Positions 9,101-15,758 of a stretch of 44,489 nucleotides of DNA are shown here, piece by piece. The notes under the pieces were generated by a model. It made no database searches. It was not told the origin of the DNA and was given only the letters and a program-made list of their open reading frames with translations. Origin of the DNA: Thermoplasmata archaeon. Its GTDB lineage: Archaea; Thermoplasmatota; Thermoplasmata; Halarchaeoplasmatales; Halarchaeoplasmataceae. Where the stretch lies: contig PWHU01000081.1 of NCBI GenBank assembly GCA_003555395.1, forward strand, positions 1 through 44,489. Reading direction: 5' to 3'. Every line of letters begins with the position of its first letter. Position 1 is the stretch's first letter. The position numbers and the translations under genes are program-made.

Positions 9101-10841
9101 ATGTATCTGGTTCATCTTGAGGCGTGTTCTGTGAGATCACACTCTCAGAAGGAGCGATTATATCCGGTTTAATCCTGTTGTCTTCAGTCCATCCACGAGA
9201 ACTAGCGTCATACATGTTCTCAGGATTCTCGTAACCTAAACCGGGATTGTAAGGTTGATTACCTCCAACGGTGATAACGTTCTTAGCGTTACCCGGACTG
9301 CCGGTTTCCTGGTCATAATCTCCTCTACCCCCGTCGTTGCCAGCGGAAACCGTTATCGTCATCGGCCTATTTTCTTCAACGTCCCTATCCGCATCTCTAA
9401 CAGTCTGGTCATATACCTCGTCAGTATCACTGTAAGAACCCATAGTTCCGGCGCCCCATGAATTGCTGTGGATATACGCGTCTGAACGCTGTGCCGGCTC
9501 TTCAACTATAGGATAATATTCATCTGGGAGGAAACCTCCGCCGTCGTCGAAGATCTTCGTCGCAAAAATCTCGGAATCATAAGCTAAACCCTGTCCCATG
9601 TAATATTCCATCTCGCCGTCTTCGAATTCATCCCACGTAGCTCCTGTTCCACCGTGAGTATCACCAGCGACTAAACCAGTACATGCCGTACCGTGATAAT
9701 GGCCGTCGCCCCAGTAATCTGGATCTGGTCCGAAACCGTATCCCCCTATGACCCTACCTGTGAAATCACTCACTCCTGAGTCGCCAACTTCTCCGGTACC
9801 TATTCCAGTGTCCGCGGTAGTGATCGTTAGGCCTTCTCCTGTGTAACCCAACTGGTTGATATAAGCGCCGTACTCACCATGTAGCCTGTAAGGCTCCTGA
9901 GGATCTCCTTCTCTCGGCTCTGGATCAAGATCTTCGTTAGTGGGATACTCGTCATCCATGAACCACATCCCGCCGCCTATCAACTGTATATCCATTTCCG
10001 CATGAAGTTCTGGCTCGACATAAGGCGAGATAAAATAAATGTCCTCCATCATAGCTATGTCTTCCAATTCATCCATATCTTCTGCATCCACAACGAGTCT
10101 ATAACCGTTCTCTCTAAGGTTTTCGGCACCGATAACGTCAACTCTGGATTCGAGCTGCATCAAACTGCTCGGCTCGAAACCAGGTCTCAGCCTCACGTTC
10201 ACTGACATATCCTCATCAAGCGCCTCATCTAGTCGAGAATGGAGCTTGAATTCAGGCTGATAGACGCCTACCCAATCGACGAAGAAGAGGTCTTCAACGT
10301 ACTCTGCCTGTTCCGGCGTCATGACCACTTCGTAAGCGTAGTTGGGCTGATAATTTACGATCCCAACACCTTTCTCTAAAAGTTCTGCGCGCCATTCTGG
10401 GTTAACGGGACCTATCATGTCTACCACGTAAAGACCTTCCGTTCCGGATCCGTAATCCTCTATCTTCAATTCAGGATCCAGTTCAGGAAGACCACGGTTG
10501 GTATCGAAATGATAACCCTTCACGCTTATCTCGTTTCTATGCTCCAACCTGTCGACCTGATAAGAGCTCTCTAGTTCCTGCACACCACTAGGTGTCGTTT
10601 CTATCAGCACGTTGCGACCATAATGATCTATTATCTCGCCGTGCTGAGAGATATCTTCAAGTTCTTCTTCATTCCAAACATGCACCAAAACTATGCTGTT
10701 TCCACTGTCATCAGCTTCAAAGGGGGATCCTTCCCCGATCTCTCCACTTCCAAGAACCATCATCCCTGGGATGACGGTCCCTATCACCAGTACAAATGCT
10801 ATCACTAAAACAGATACTCTATTTTTTAGGATATTTTCCAT
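198..10841 (-). CDS. Giant secreted, membrane-anchored S8 (subtilisin-like) serine protease / surface protein, 3547 aa
   Basis: Signal peptide (MENILKNRVSVLVIAFVLVIGTVIPGM); S8 motifs TADTGIGTG (Asp), GHYHGTACTGLVAG (His), ITVSAGNDGG (oxyanion Asn), SASGTSFGNPLAAG (Ser); then CARDB-like, MAM-like, FN3-like, InlB-type (EWTGD..ITAHF) and PKD-like modules; C-terminal TM and polyacidic tail. Confidence 0.95.
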   Translation of the reverse strand: MENILKNRVSVLVIAFVLVIGTVIPGMMVLGSGEIGEGSPFEADDSGNSIVLVHVWNEEELEDISQHGEIIDHYGRNVLIETTPSGVQELESSYQVDRLEHRNEISVKGYHFDTNRGLPELDPELKIEDYGSGTEGLYVVDMIGPVNPEWRAELLEKGVGIVNYQPNYAYEVVMTPEQAEYVEDLFFVDWVGVYQPEFKLHSRLDEALDEDMSVNVRLRPGFEPSSLMQLESRVDVIGAENLRENGYRLVVDAEDMDELEDIAMMEDIYFISPYVEPELHAEMDIQLIGGGMWFMDDEYPTNEDLDPEPREGDPQEPYRLHGEYGAYINQLGYTGEGLTITTADTGIGTGEVGDSGVSDFTGRVIGGYGFGPDPDYWGDGHYHGTACTGLVAGDTHGGTGATWDEFEDGEMEYYMGQGLAYDSEIFATKIFDDGGGFLPDEYYPIVEEPAQRSDAYIHSNSWGAGTMGSYSDTDEVYDQTVRDADRDVEENRPMTITVSAGNDGGRGDYDQETGSPGNAKNVITVGGNQPYNPGLGYENPENMYDASSRGWTEDNRIKPDIIAPSESVISQNTPQDEPDTYISASGTSFGNPLAAGAATIVVDWYQQNYGETPSPALVKAILINTANELDPEIGDTRGHIPNRDEGWGVPDISKLEYPTDDPLGFEFVDQETLLETGDVEEYTVSVGDEDEPLKVTLTWTDKNALEGDSEGGTPTLKNNLDLEVETPGGEVIRGNAFDQTGDGVSDDGFTYPEAEVMADFDYNDDGWDEVNNVQNVFIHPDELESGSYTVRVMGTNVPEDANDDGEANQDFALSVYNVPDVTVPDKDGEIMFERDEYAGDEVVEITLSDVILEGEGTHDVNISSLDADGEELENMTVTLDEVFDDEGEPTGVFEGNVTLTEDPADEGLHVEHDGEIIGWYWDEDPGHPDDLEEGTDSQGLTEKLMQADDVGVTEILSPDELVNTEAQSVEVNVHNFGDNDQTDVPVNVTIGQEEILIHEDFSGEFPPTGWDTDDWTQSDSDNAGGEPPEAHLYYFDIEDDYSYLESAAVDTSGEDTLFLEFKSYIDCYQDGPFDADVSVRSEDGEGWTDITPWENPITSDVGPDSYQVDITDHIGPGTQVMFEFDGDSWNINNWYVDDVIFSTVDEEYTDETTVDVPSGENVTATFADWTPSEEGSFFMNATTELQGDEDPSNDYETQSMIVQDIHDVGITEIFSPTGSVMLDDTHEVFAEAENFGTFDEVDVPANATIEEFVYLLEEDFEEEIPADWTIENTTEEPNTWHWDETWDDIPMATVEGDATVDQEEWLISPTIDATDAEGTILEVDHVFTFNDDSWGRIQVSPDGGDTWELIEEYGPDHEADGLQEYDISDIADGEDEVQVGFEWESFDDDWDDWDIYEVNVHYLTEEYFNTTTFDLAAQEQMNVTFADWEPSSIGDYRVNITTDLDTDEDPTNDYQEEIVQVTDPEHDVAVDEIPNPESVVWNETQPVNATVSNYGDYDETDVPVNATAERVVGIMEDFSGEFPPAGWDTDDWTQSDTNNAGGEPPEAMLSWAAIEDDYAYLETPTLDTNDAEDLTLEFRSYINHYTDTFDARVLVRSQSGEDWTDVSPWENPIEGDVGPDAYEIDITEYIGPETQVMFEFDGDSWNINQWYIDDVMMGYTEEEYTYEVMVDLDIGESTTVEFVEWTPTVAGNYIFNVTAHHPEDANPDNATVIKDVHVRPIIYDLEATSIDAPEEPIYQYEEEVLGTVTNVGNQNITEETPVNMTIEPIHEDIPIDEDFSEGMPAGWTVEDRDGNDNTWEWSEEDESIMITPEDDMEHDVLWTEIADCTMGEHRVLLEFYSDFEGPNDRDLLISRDGGENYRKIGRNIEEGEHIYDITQYASEEAEVMIGWEFYSFEAEDDEFWEIDDVKITNEYTTEEYHSTAYVEELNVTESTQLQFDDWGPEELPSDYIIRMTSDHPEDDNMENVEIYERVFAREHVPPQAPEDPNPYDGEEDVTHSPLLNVTVYGDELLDMDVTFYLYDDDGNEIGNKTDEGVSNGTVAEVQFFLLETNSRFEWYVEVDDGIANVTSATWEFFTYEPEGMWKTATADINAEPPEPVENLRVDWDDDIWNVEGNEVTWDASPDDGAGADDTDHYVVYRSDSADGPWDETTRIDTVPAEGSADYTYFDEGRGDDAKIWHYVVRAVDRVDNMEMNENVASERPLPSAVDPDPADGEEVEELDQTVTANIITPTGEPLEVKFYHGTSRELLGEFSGVMNETLEVDYVELEEEDMGEDHYWFVVTSYEDYNIGSINPPRTFELEIEEPEGEGDVYVDGNLVEEYPYTEDIQEFSEATLEADPESGWEFVEWTGDVPEDIAEDEEIVLTMDEDRSVRPRFADGYWHWLYDAEHRAPADTAIGATEAGVWYGAMVLDLSENIGQDISEVAYFDWADEANYVQAHVAEEDDGAPGEWLASTAEYTPIGDEWVELELDEAVEIDEPGEYWIVLEIDDLGDGNFPFGAIEPAVDDGQWANFGDPHDPEDWDDLSEFDLDYAFALEAFVDIPETTGGNEDTSLMAGEELNVAVIDEVNYQENEIQYNLEDHLADEYTVDTLEADELIDEMGNYEVFVPWRFGSDSLAEDFLDELEDHQTVVYLDSYEGFSAEGYGDAMARLHNVRDDPGYRWAESSTEPPVHIEIYEDHPIFEGIGQAGETVELYDGDTIWGSYYDDYSGDNLAEVQYGDGTTGHGVGISEDGREILLPAMSIDFFATADDDGWTEESWSLLANSVEYVSGELEFEPMGWHFHLLDTIPPEADAGEDIEAYQGDTITLNGTGSTDNVEVVNWTWTIEDPTGDITELYGPVVDYTLDYALYYDVTLTVYDGAGNSDTDAIEIYAIDTEDPVADAGVADQTQVGVEYTLNGTGSSDNVEVVEWTWYIEGVSGEADGYDDEVEGETVEYVFPYEGTYDVTLEVRDAEGNSDTDSIWMIVDSELFELNVNVEGEGEVDVYPHMDEYENGTEVELTAIPEEGWQFVEWTGDYEGTEEELTIVMDEDKNITAHFVDEAYFAVELVDHNAEVEEGEEVLVEYNVTNKGGLNGTQDIEFLVGTELISIEENITLEPGEEYNGEFTWLAEEAGEYDLVLRSEDDDSRETVVVMEPEDPPEPAYFEVNVIGYDEEVEEDQDILVSTLLMNTGEEEGTQEIEFIVDGSLMDSKEIPLSAGEHEIVEFTWQAEGQGDHTIEVASEDELEEVTVTISEREPAYFESTIVDYDTEVEEGEEVIVSYMLTNAGEEEGTQEIEFEVNGEVIETIEITLGAGEEYHGEFTWQVEEAGEYEIGLRTEDDDNWITIEASEIEPELFEVYIVGYDEEVEEGEELVVSVLVMNAGGEQGTQEIEFRVEDDIEDMQEITQGAGEFEVVEFVWYTEEGDAGDYNIEVESDDIVEEVTISVEEVEEEEEEDPGMITGTAIVPYLWILVIILLILVIILTIMLARKEPVEEEPEALFEEEAEDDTEDFLEEEPEEPEEPEEQEELFEEETEEDDLFEEDEEDLFGESDELDEDGKLFDE
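540..1700 (-). repeat. Four tandem CARDB-like modules (about 280-300 bp each) in the C-terminal part of the giant protease
   Basis: Repeated protein pattern YFEV.IVGYDEEVEEGEE..V...MNAGEEEGTQEIEF.V......I.L.AGE...FEFTWQ.E..G.Y.I...S.D; similar DNA also visible. Confidence 0.85.
5866..6299 (-). repeat. MAM/jelly-roll-like module, copy A of a near-identical internal duplication
   Basis: Encodes EDFSGEFPPAGWDTDDWTQSDTNNAGGEPPEA...VMFEFDGDSWNINQWYIDDVM. Confidence 0.8.
7425..7850 (-). repeat. MAM/jelly-roll-like module, copy B of the internal duplication
   Basis: Encodes EDFSGEFPPTGWDTDDWTQSDSDNAGGEPPEA...VMFEFDGDSWNINNWYVDDVIF; strong nucleotide similarity to 5866-6299. Confidence 0.8.
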
Positions 10842-10988
10842 ATATATCTTTCCTCTTTTATCGAATTCGACTCCTTATTGGCTAGAGGTACAAATTATTT
10901 ATAAATTGGGGTAAACTTTATTGCAAATTTTTCATATATATAGATTCAGAAAATGAAAATGTACGAAGTATTTATTCTTCACCTGACC

Positions 10989-11789
10989 TTATTTGTATTT
11001 CCCACAGGTGTAGCAGTACCACTGTTGAGACGCATCGATGTATTTCATGGGCTCACCGCAGTCGGGACAGGGCTTTTCTTCCTCTCGTGGAGGAGGTGTA
11101 GGAGGATATCTTTGTTGTGGTGGCTGCTGTTGTGGTGGTTGCTGTTGTGGTGGCTGCTGTTGTGGTGGTTGCTGTTGTGGTGGTTGCTGTTGTTGTGGTT
11201 GCTGTTGTTGTGGTTGCTGAGACATCGGGTACCATGTCTGCTTATAGATAGAACCGTCCTCTTCCTTGACAACATAGGTCTTAGCCAATTTATCGCCTAT
11301 CCTCTGGTTTTTGGTCGCTACAAGTACCACGTCTATTATCAAAATTATAAAACCGATACAAGGTAGGCTCCATAACCATCTAGCGATGTTTCTGATGAAA
11401 GATTTGCTTGTAGCCACATTCCTGCCGTGTTTATCCACTACCTGTATACTCAGAAGTCTTTTGGCGAGTGTAGCTCCTCCACCGGATCTTGATTCAAGAT
11501 AGGTGAAATACCCTAGTGTGATGAATACGTGTAGAAAAAACCAAAAGAGATAGAACCCACTGAAGTAAATTGCTGTAATATCGGCGCCTGGATCTGCAAG
11601 GTCCGGAAGTGTCAGTAATCCTGTAAAAAATACGACCAATACTATTAACCCCACTAAAATACTCAACAATATCGAGTCGATCACATATGCACCTATCCTC
11701 CGGAGCGTAGAAGCGTGGTTGAGCTTACGCCCAGAGTCCTGTGGTTGTTGATATCCAATTCCCTCCTGATATCCATGATCCTGCTGCAT
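10989..11789 (-). CDS. RDD-family membrane protein with Q/P repeat linker and C-terminal zinc ribbon
   Basis: RDD-type N-terminus (RRIGAYVIDSILLSIL...), TM helices, (QPPQQ)n linker, CPDCGEPMKYIDASQQWYCYTCGKYK. Confidence 0.85.
   Translation of the reverse strand: MQQDHGYQEGIGYQQPQDSGRKLNHASTLRRIGAYVIDSILLSILVGLIVLVVFFTGLLTLPDLADPGADITAIYFSGFYLFWFFLHVFITLGYFTYLESRSGGGATLAKRLLSIQVVDKHGRNVATSKSFIRNIARWLWSLPCIGFIILIIDVVLVATKNQRIGDKLAKTYVVKEEDGSIYKQTWYPMSQQPQQQQPQQQQPPQQQPPQQQPPQQQPPQQQPPQQRYPPTPPPREEEKPCPDCGEPMKYIDASQQWYCYTCGKYK
11111..11220 (-). repeat. 15-bp in-frame tandem repeat encoding QPPQQ/QPQQQ units (about 7)
   Basis: Plus strand shows tgttgtggtggttgc repeated with small variants; lies inside the RDD CDS. 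Confidence 0.9.
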
Positions 11790-11844
11790 ATTATCTCAAA
11801 CCGTGAAACAAATAACGAAGAAATATATAGTTTCTATGGATGTC

Positions 11845-12100
11845 TTAACTCTCGGTCAACTCGATGAAAGACGACGCCTTAAATTCTGGTTTCCCTGTTA
11901 TAATGCCTATCAATTCGTATTTTCCAGATGGTAGATCTTCGGGGCTTAAATTCCCAGTATAAGAACGTTCCTCTCCAGGGTCCAAAGTGACAATTTCGGT
12001 CGCCAAAAAGAAGATAAAAATTTTTCGAGTTGTGCTATTATCGCCGGCATCTTTTCAGGCCACGTTGTTTTTTAAGGGAAAAGTAGATATCTTACTAAGA
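11845..12100 (-). pseudogene. Decayed fragment of a BsuPI-like (intracellular proteinase inhibitor / Ig-fold) protein
   Basis: Minus frame ending at 11845 reads ...SKISTFPLKNNVA*KDAGDNSTTRKIFIFFLATEIVTLDPGERSYTGNLSPEDLPSGKYELIGIITGKPEFKASSFIELTES*; an in-frame TGA (12055-12057) sits where BsuPI-like proteins usually have Trp; no 5' part and no start found. Confidence 0.5.
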
Positions 12101-12177
12101 GCATATATAATGATAAGAGAGGGATCTCATGAAGATTTCTTCATCGGCAAAGCCGTTGTCAAAGAAGGACGGGAGTA

Positions 12178-13308
12178 GTGGCGGGTGTGGAAGTGGATAT
12201 TATGATTTTGATGGTGTGTAAAGAGAAGGAAGAAAAAGGACTGGGTGAAGAACGACTCAAAATGAAAGTTAAAGATCCTGTCGTCAAAAAGGATTTCGCC
12301 GCTCTTCTAGATTCCATGGTCGATTGGGCCTGGGAGATGGATATCGATGGAGTCCACACCTATTCTAACCGGGCTGTTAAGGACATCCTAGGTTACGAGG
12401 TAGAAGAGGTAATAGGAAAGTCCTCTTGGGAACTCTGGCCCGACGAGGACAAAGAAAAGATAGACGAAGACGATTTCAAAGAGATACTGAAGGAAGGGAA
12501 GGGATGGACAAGCTATCCAGGCAGATTTCAACACAAAGACGGTTCTATCATATATCTTGAATCCACCGCCATTCCTATCTACAGCGAAGAGGACGAACTT
12601 GAAGGATACAGGGGGATAGACAGAGATATCACCGAGCGTAAGAAAGCAGAAGATAAAGAAGCGTTGTTGGATTCTCTTTTGAGACACGACATAAAGAACA
12701 AGCTGCAGATAACTAAGGCCTACTTACAGCTAATGGAGGACGAAGAAATATCCGATGAAGCAAGAAAACTTCTCTGGAAGGCTCAAAGCTCGGTAAGAGA
12801 GGAAGAACGTCTCATCAACAAGATAGAGAAACTGAGGATGGTCAATGATAGTGACGATGTGAACCGGGTCAGGTTGAAGAGATATGTACACCGAAGCATC
12901 GATAACGTCGACTCGATAACTGAAGAAAAGGATATCAAGATAAAGACCGACGAATTCGACGATGAAAATGTTCTAGGTGGGGAGCTTTTAGAGGAACTTT
13001 TCACCAATATACTAGAGAACTCCCTGATACATTCTGACTGCAGTGAGATAAAGATATCTAACCACCGGGATTCGAACAAGGTCATAGTTGTGCTGGAAGA
13101 CGATGGTAAAGGTATACCCGACGACGAAAAGCAAAAAATATTGATGAAAAGATACAAGGGTAGAGGTTCGAAGGGATCCGGACTCGGGCTTTATCTCGTC
13201 AAGAAAATATTGGAGTTGTACCACGGTGACATAGATATCGAGGACTCCGAAGAGTTGGGAGGAGTCAAGATCAAGATATATTTTAATAGGGCGGAAACGG
13301 ATCAGTGA
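12178..13308 (+). CDS. PAS-domain sensor histidine kinase
   Basis: PAS/PAC (SNRAVKDILGYEVEEVIGKSSWELW...GYRGIDRDITERKKAE), DHp with LLRHDIKNKLQ, HATPase N/G boxes (NILENSLIHS, EDDGKGIPDDE, GSGLGLYLVKKI). Start may be ATG 12264 instead of GTG 12178. Confidence 0.93.
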   Translation: MAGVEVDIMILMVCKEKEEKGLGEERLKMKVKDPVVKKDFAALLDSMVDWAWEMDIDGVHTYSNRAVKDILGYEVEEVIGKSSWELWPDEDKEKIDEDDFKEILKEGKGWTSYPGRFQHKDGSIIYLESTAIPIYSEEDELEGYRGIDRDITERKKAEDKEALLDSLLRHDIKNKLQITKAYLQLMEDEEISDEARKLLWKAQSSVREEERLINKIEKLRMVNDSDDVNRVRLKRYVHRSIDNVDSITEEKDIKIKTDEFDDENVLGGELLEELFTNILENSLIHSDCSEIKISNHRDSNKVIVVLEDDGKGIPDDEKQKILMKRYKGRGSKGSGLGLYLVKKILELYHGDIDIEDSEELGGVKIKIYFNRAETDQ

Positions 13309-13899
13309 CTACCTTCTTTTTTGTTGGAGATAAGGTATCCTCTCAAAGAATGCTGGAGCTAATATTGCTGCGCCGACGATACCGAAGACTACAAGCAGCA
13401 TCGCCACAGGAAAGTACAGGTTCCCTATAGGTTCCGGATCGACTTCTAAGATCGCTGATCTGCTGCTCCAAGGCAGGCTCATGTTCAACAGCTGGATCTC
13501 AAAGAACATGACGGCGGTGAAACTGTGCATTCCACTGGTAGCTTGCCAAGTGAATTCGAACGTTTTAGAGCTGTTCGCCCCCACGGTGATGTTCTCCCAG
13601 GCAAACAGAAAGTCTTCAAAGTGCATCAGGGTTATATTCACCTTGTCTATAAAGGTCAGTTCGCCTAAATCCATAGATTCGTTATTCATGACCGTAACAA
13701 AGATGGTTACATTTTCTCCTTCCCTGGGTTTTTCCTTCGAAAAAGTCAGGTTAGATATGCCGACATCGATGACTTCCTCGTCCGGAACGTCCTGCTCTAT
13801 CATCTTGGACGGTTCAGCCTGAAACGAACATAGTAACGTCGATGAGAGCATCATCATCCCCACGACGATCAAGACTACAAAATAATACTTACATCTCAT
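13309..13899 (-). CDS. Secreted CARDB-like protein with C-terminal TM; third gene of an ABC-2 operon
   Basis: Signal peptide, CARDB-like fold (DVGISNLTFSKEKPREGENVTIFVTVMNNES), TM near C-terminus; 5-nt gap from the permease gene. Confidence 0.75.
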   Translation of the reverse strand: MRCKYYFVVLIVVGMMMLSSTLLCSFQAEPSKMIEQDVPDEEVIDVGISNLTFSKEKPREGENVTIFVTVMNNESMDLGELTFIDKVNITLMHFEDFLFAWENITVGANSSKTFEFTWQATSGMHSFTAVMFFEIQLLNMSLPWSSRSAILEVDPEPIGNLYFPVAMLLVVFGIVGAAILAPAFFERIPYLQQKRR

Positions 13900-13904
13900 C
13901 TATA

Positions 13905-14720
13905 TCACCTCATCCTCCTCTTGATCGAGATCAAAATACCTAGAAACAAAAATACCAGCGTGTATACCACCATGACAACGAGGCCTAAATGAAAGTCCGG
14001 TGTGAAAAGTAGGAACTGTCCACCCGGTCCTCCACCTATAGTCATGGTGACTGCGAACACGTCAGTGATCAATCCAGCGGAGTAAGTCACGATGTACCAA
14101 GGTTCCACCTCTACGATGAACTGCAGAACGTTGCTTATGACCGGAAGGATCATCATCAGTGAAAAGAACCCTAACAGCATAGAGGTTATCTTTCTTTGGA
14201 GCAGGCTGCTGAAAAAGAAAACAACGCTCACAGCGCTGGTGGTGTAGACCAAGGCTACGAGGAAGGACTTCGCCATGTTGTGGTTGAGTGCTCCCGTGCC
14301 GTAGATGCCTATGACTTCCACAGAGGTTGTGAGGTAATATATAGATACGACCATCATCGTTGGGATCAGAGCGCCTATGTACTTTCCGATAAAGATCGTC
14401 ATGTGCCTCTGGGGTGTGGGAAAAAGCAACAGTCCGGTCTTCTCTTCGAATTCGCCGGATATGACGTCTCCAGCGAACAGTGAGCCAGCTATTATTATCA
14501 GGAGGTTGACGAAACTGAGGCTGAGGCTGGCAAACTCGTCGGCAGAGTCAGGAAATTCGGCCCATATCTTCGGAACTACGTAAAATATAAGAGGTAATAT
14601 CACCGCCAGAGAGAATGAGATGATCACCCGTTTCCTCCGAAAGTGGTTCTTTAACTCAAAAGATATGGTAAGCCAAGTGTTATAGAGGTCTTCAGCGATA
14701 TCATCTCTTATCGATTTCAT
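13905..14720 (-). CDS. ABC-2 type transporter permease
   Basis: Six hydrophobic segments; ISGEFEEKTGLLLFPTPQRHMTIFIGKYIGAL typical of ABC-2 permeases; overlaps the ATPase gene by 4 nt. Confidence 0.9.
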   Translation of the reverse strand: MKSIRDDIAEDLYNTWLTISFELKNHFRRKRVIISFSLAVILPLIFYVVPKIWAEFPDSADEFASLSLSFVNLLIIIAGSLFAGDVISGEFEEKTGLLLFPTPQRHMTIFIGKYIGALIPTMMVVSIYYLTTSVEVIGIYGTGALNHNMAKSFLVALVYTTSAVSVVFFFSSLLQRKITSMLLGFFSLMMILPVISNVLQFIVEVEPWYIVTYSAGLITDVFAVTMTIGGGPGGQFLLFTPDFHLGLVVMVVYTLVFLFLGILISIKRRMR

Positions 14721-15676
14721 CTAGATCCCTCCTTCTCCTTCATCAGCGAGACGTAAAAATCCTCAAGATTTGATCTCTCAGGGCTGTAAGACACCACTTT
14801 GAATCCGTTCTCAACGACTTCTCTCAGTATCTCAGCAGTTGAGACCGGGTCCCCATCGGTTTTGGTCAGTCTCAGTCTGTTCTCACCAAGCTTTTGCACC
14901 TGATCGATGACTTCCATGTCTTTCAACTTATTTAGATCGTGCTCATTTATCGAATTCAAAAGTTCCACATCTATCAGGCGGTACTGCTTCAATATCTCGT
15001 CTATCTTTTTGACGGAATCTCGTTCTATGACCTTTCCACCGTAGAGGAAGATAACTGAATCGCAGACCCTACTGACCTCGTCTAGAAGGTGGGAGCTCAA
15101 GAACACTGTAACGTCCTCCTTTTGAAAGCTCTTTATGAGCTCCCGGATCTCCTTAATACCCTCTGGATCCAAACCTAAAACCGGCTCGTCCAATATCAAA
15201 ATCGAAGGATCGTGAAATATAGATCTAGCTATCGCCAATCTTCTCTCCATCCCTGTACTGAATGTGCCTATCTTCGAATCCTTCCATTTCAACAGGTCTA
15301 CCATCTTCAGCACTTCCTCTATCCTCTGATCTATCTTTTCTTTAGGCATGCGATAGACCCTGCCGAAATAGTTGAGGAACTCAGCCGGTGTCAGGTAACT
15401 GTAGACTCCGGGTACGCCTATGAGTGAACCGACGTCCTTCAACGCGTCTTTTGGATGTCTGTTAACATCGAAACCGTTGATAAGCGCTCTTCCAGATGTT
15501 GGTTTGATCAGGTTGGTGAGTATCTTTATCGTGGTGGTCTTTCCCGCACCGTTAGGACCGAGGTAGCCCACGATTTCTCCTCTCTCTATCTCAAAAGAGA
15601 CTCCGTCAACTGCTCTTACACCGTCTCCAAACTCCTTGACTAGTCCTTCCGTCTTTATCACGATGCTGTCGGCCAT
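14717..15676 (-). CDS. ABC transporter ATP-binding protein (CcmA/NatA-like)
   Basis: Walker A GPNGAGKTT, signature FSTGMERRLAIARS, Walker B SILILDEPVLGLDPEG, H-loop SSH. Confidence 0.97.
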   Translation of the reverse strand: MADSIVIKTEGLVKEFGDGVRAVDGVSFEIERGEIVGYLGPNGAGKTTTIKILTNLIKPTSGRALINGFDVNRHPKDALKDVGSLIGVPGVYSYLTPAEFLNYFGRVYRMPKEKIDQRIEEVLKMVDLLKWKDSKIGTFSTGMERRLAIARSIFHDPSILILDEPVLGLDPEGIKEIRELIKSFQKEDVTVFLSSHLLDEVSRVCDSVIFLYGGKVIERDSVKKIDEILKQYRLIDVELLNSINEHDLNKLKDMEVIDQVQKLGENRLRLTKTDGDPVSTAEILREVVENGFKVVSYSPERSNLEDFYVSLMKEKEGSR

Positions 15677-15758
15677 GTTGTATAGTCTTGAATGTTTTCC
15701 GGTTATTTATCTATTTTCTAGGTCTGCGTTACAGGAGATTGTTTTATGATCCTCTTGA

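Noticed and set aside
11111-11220. Possible CRISPR-like repeat array
   Set aside because: Contiguous 15-bp coding minisatellite without spacers; in frame with the RDD protein.
10953-11366. ORF with poly-LLWWLLLWW repeat
   Set aside because: Antisense translation of the QPPQQ-encoding 15-bp repeat in the RDD gene.
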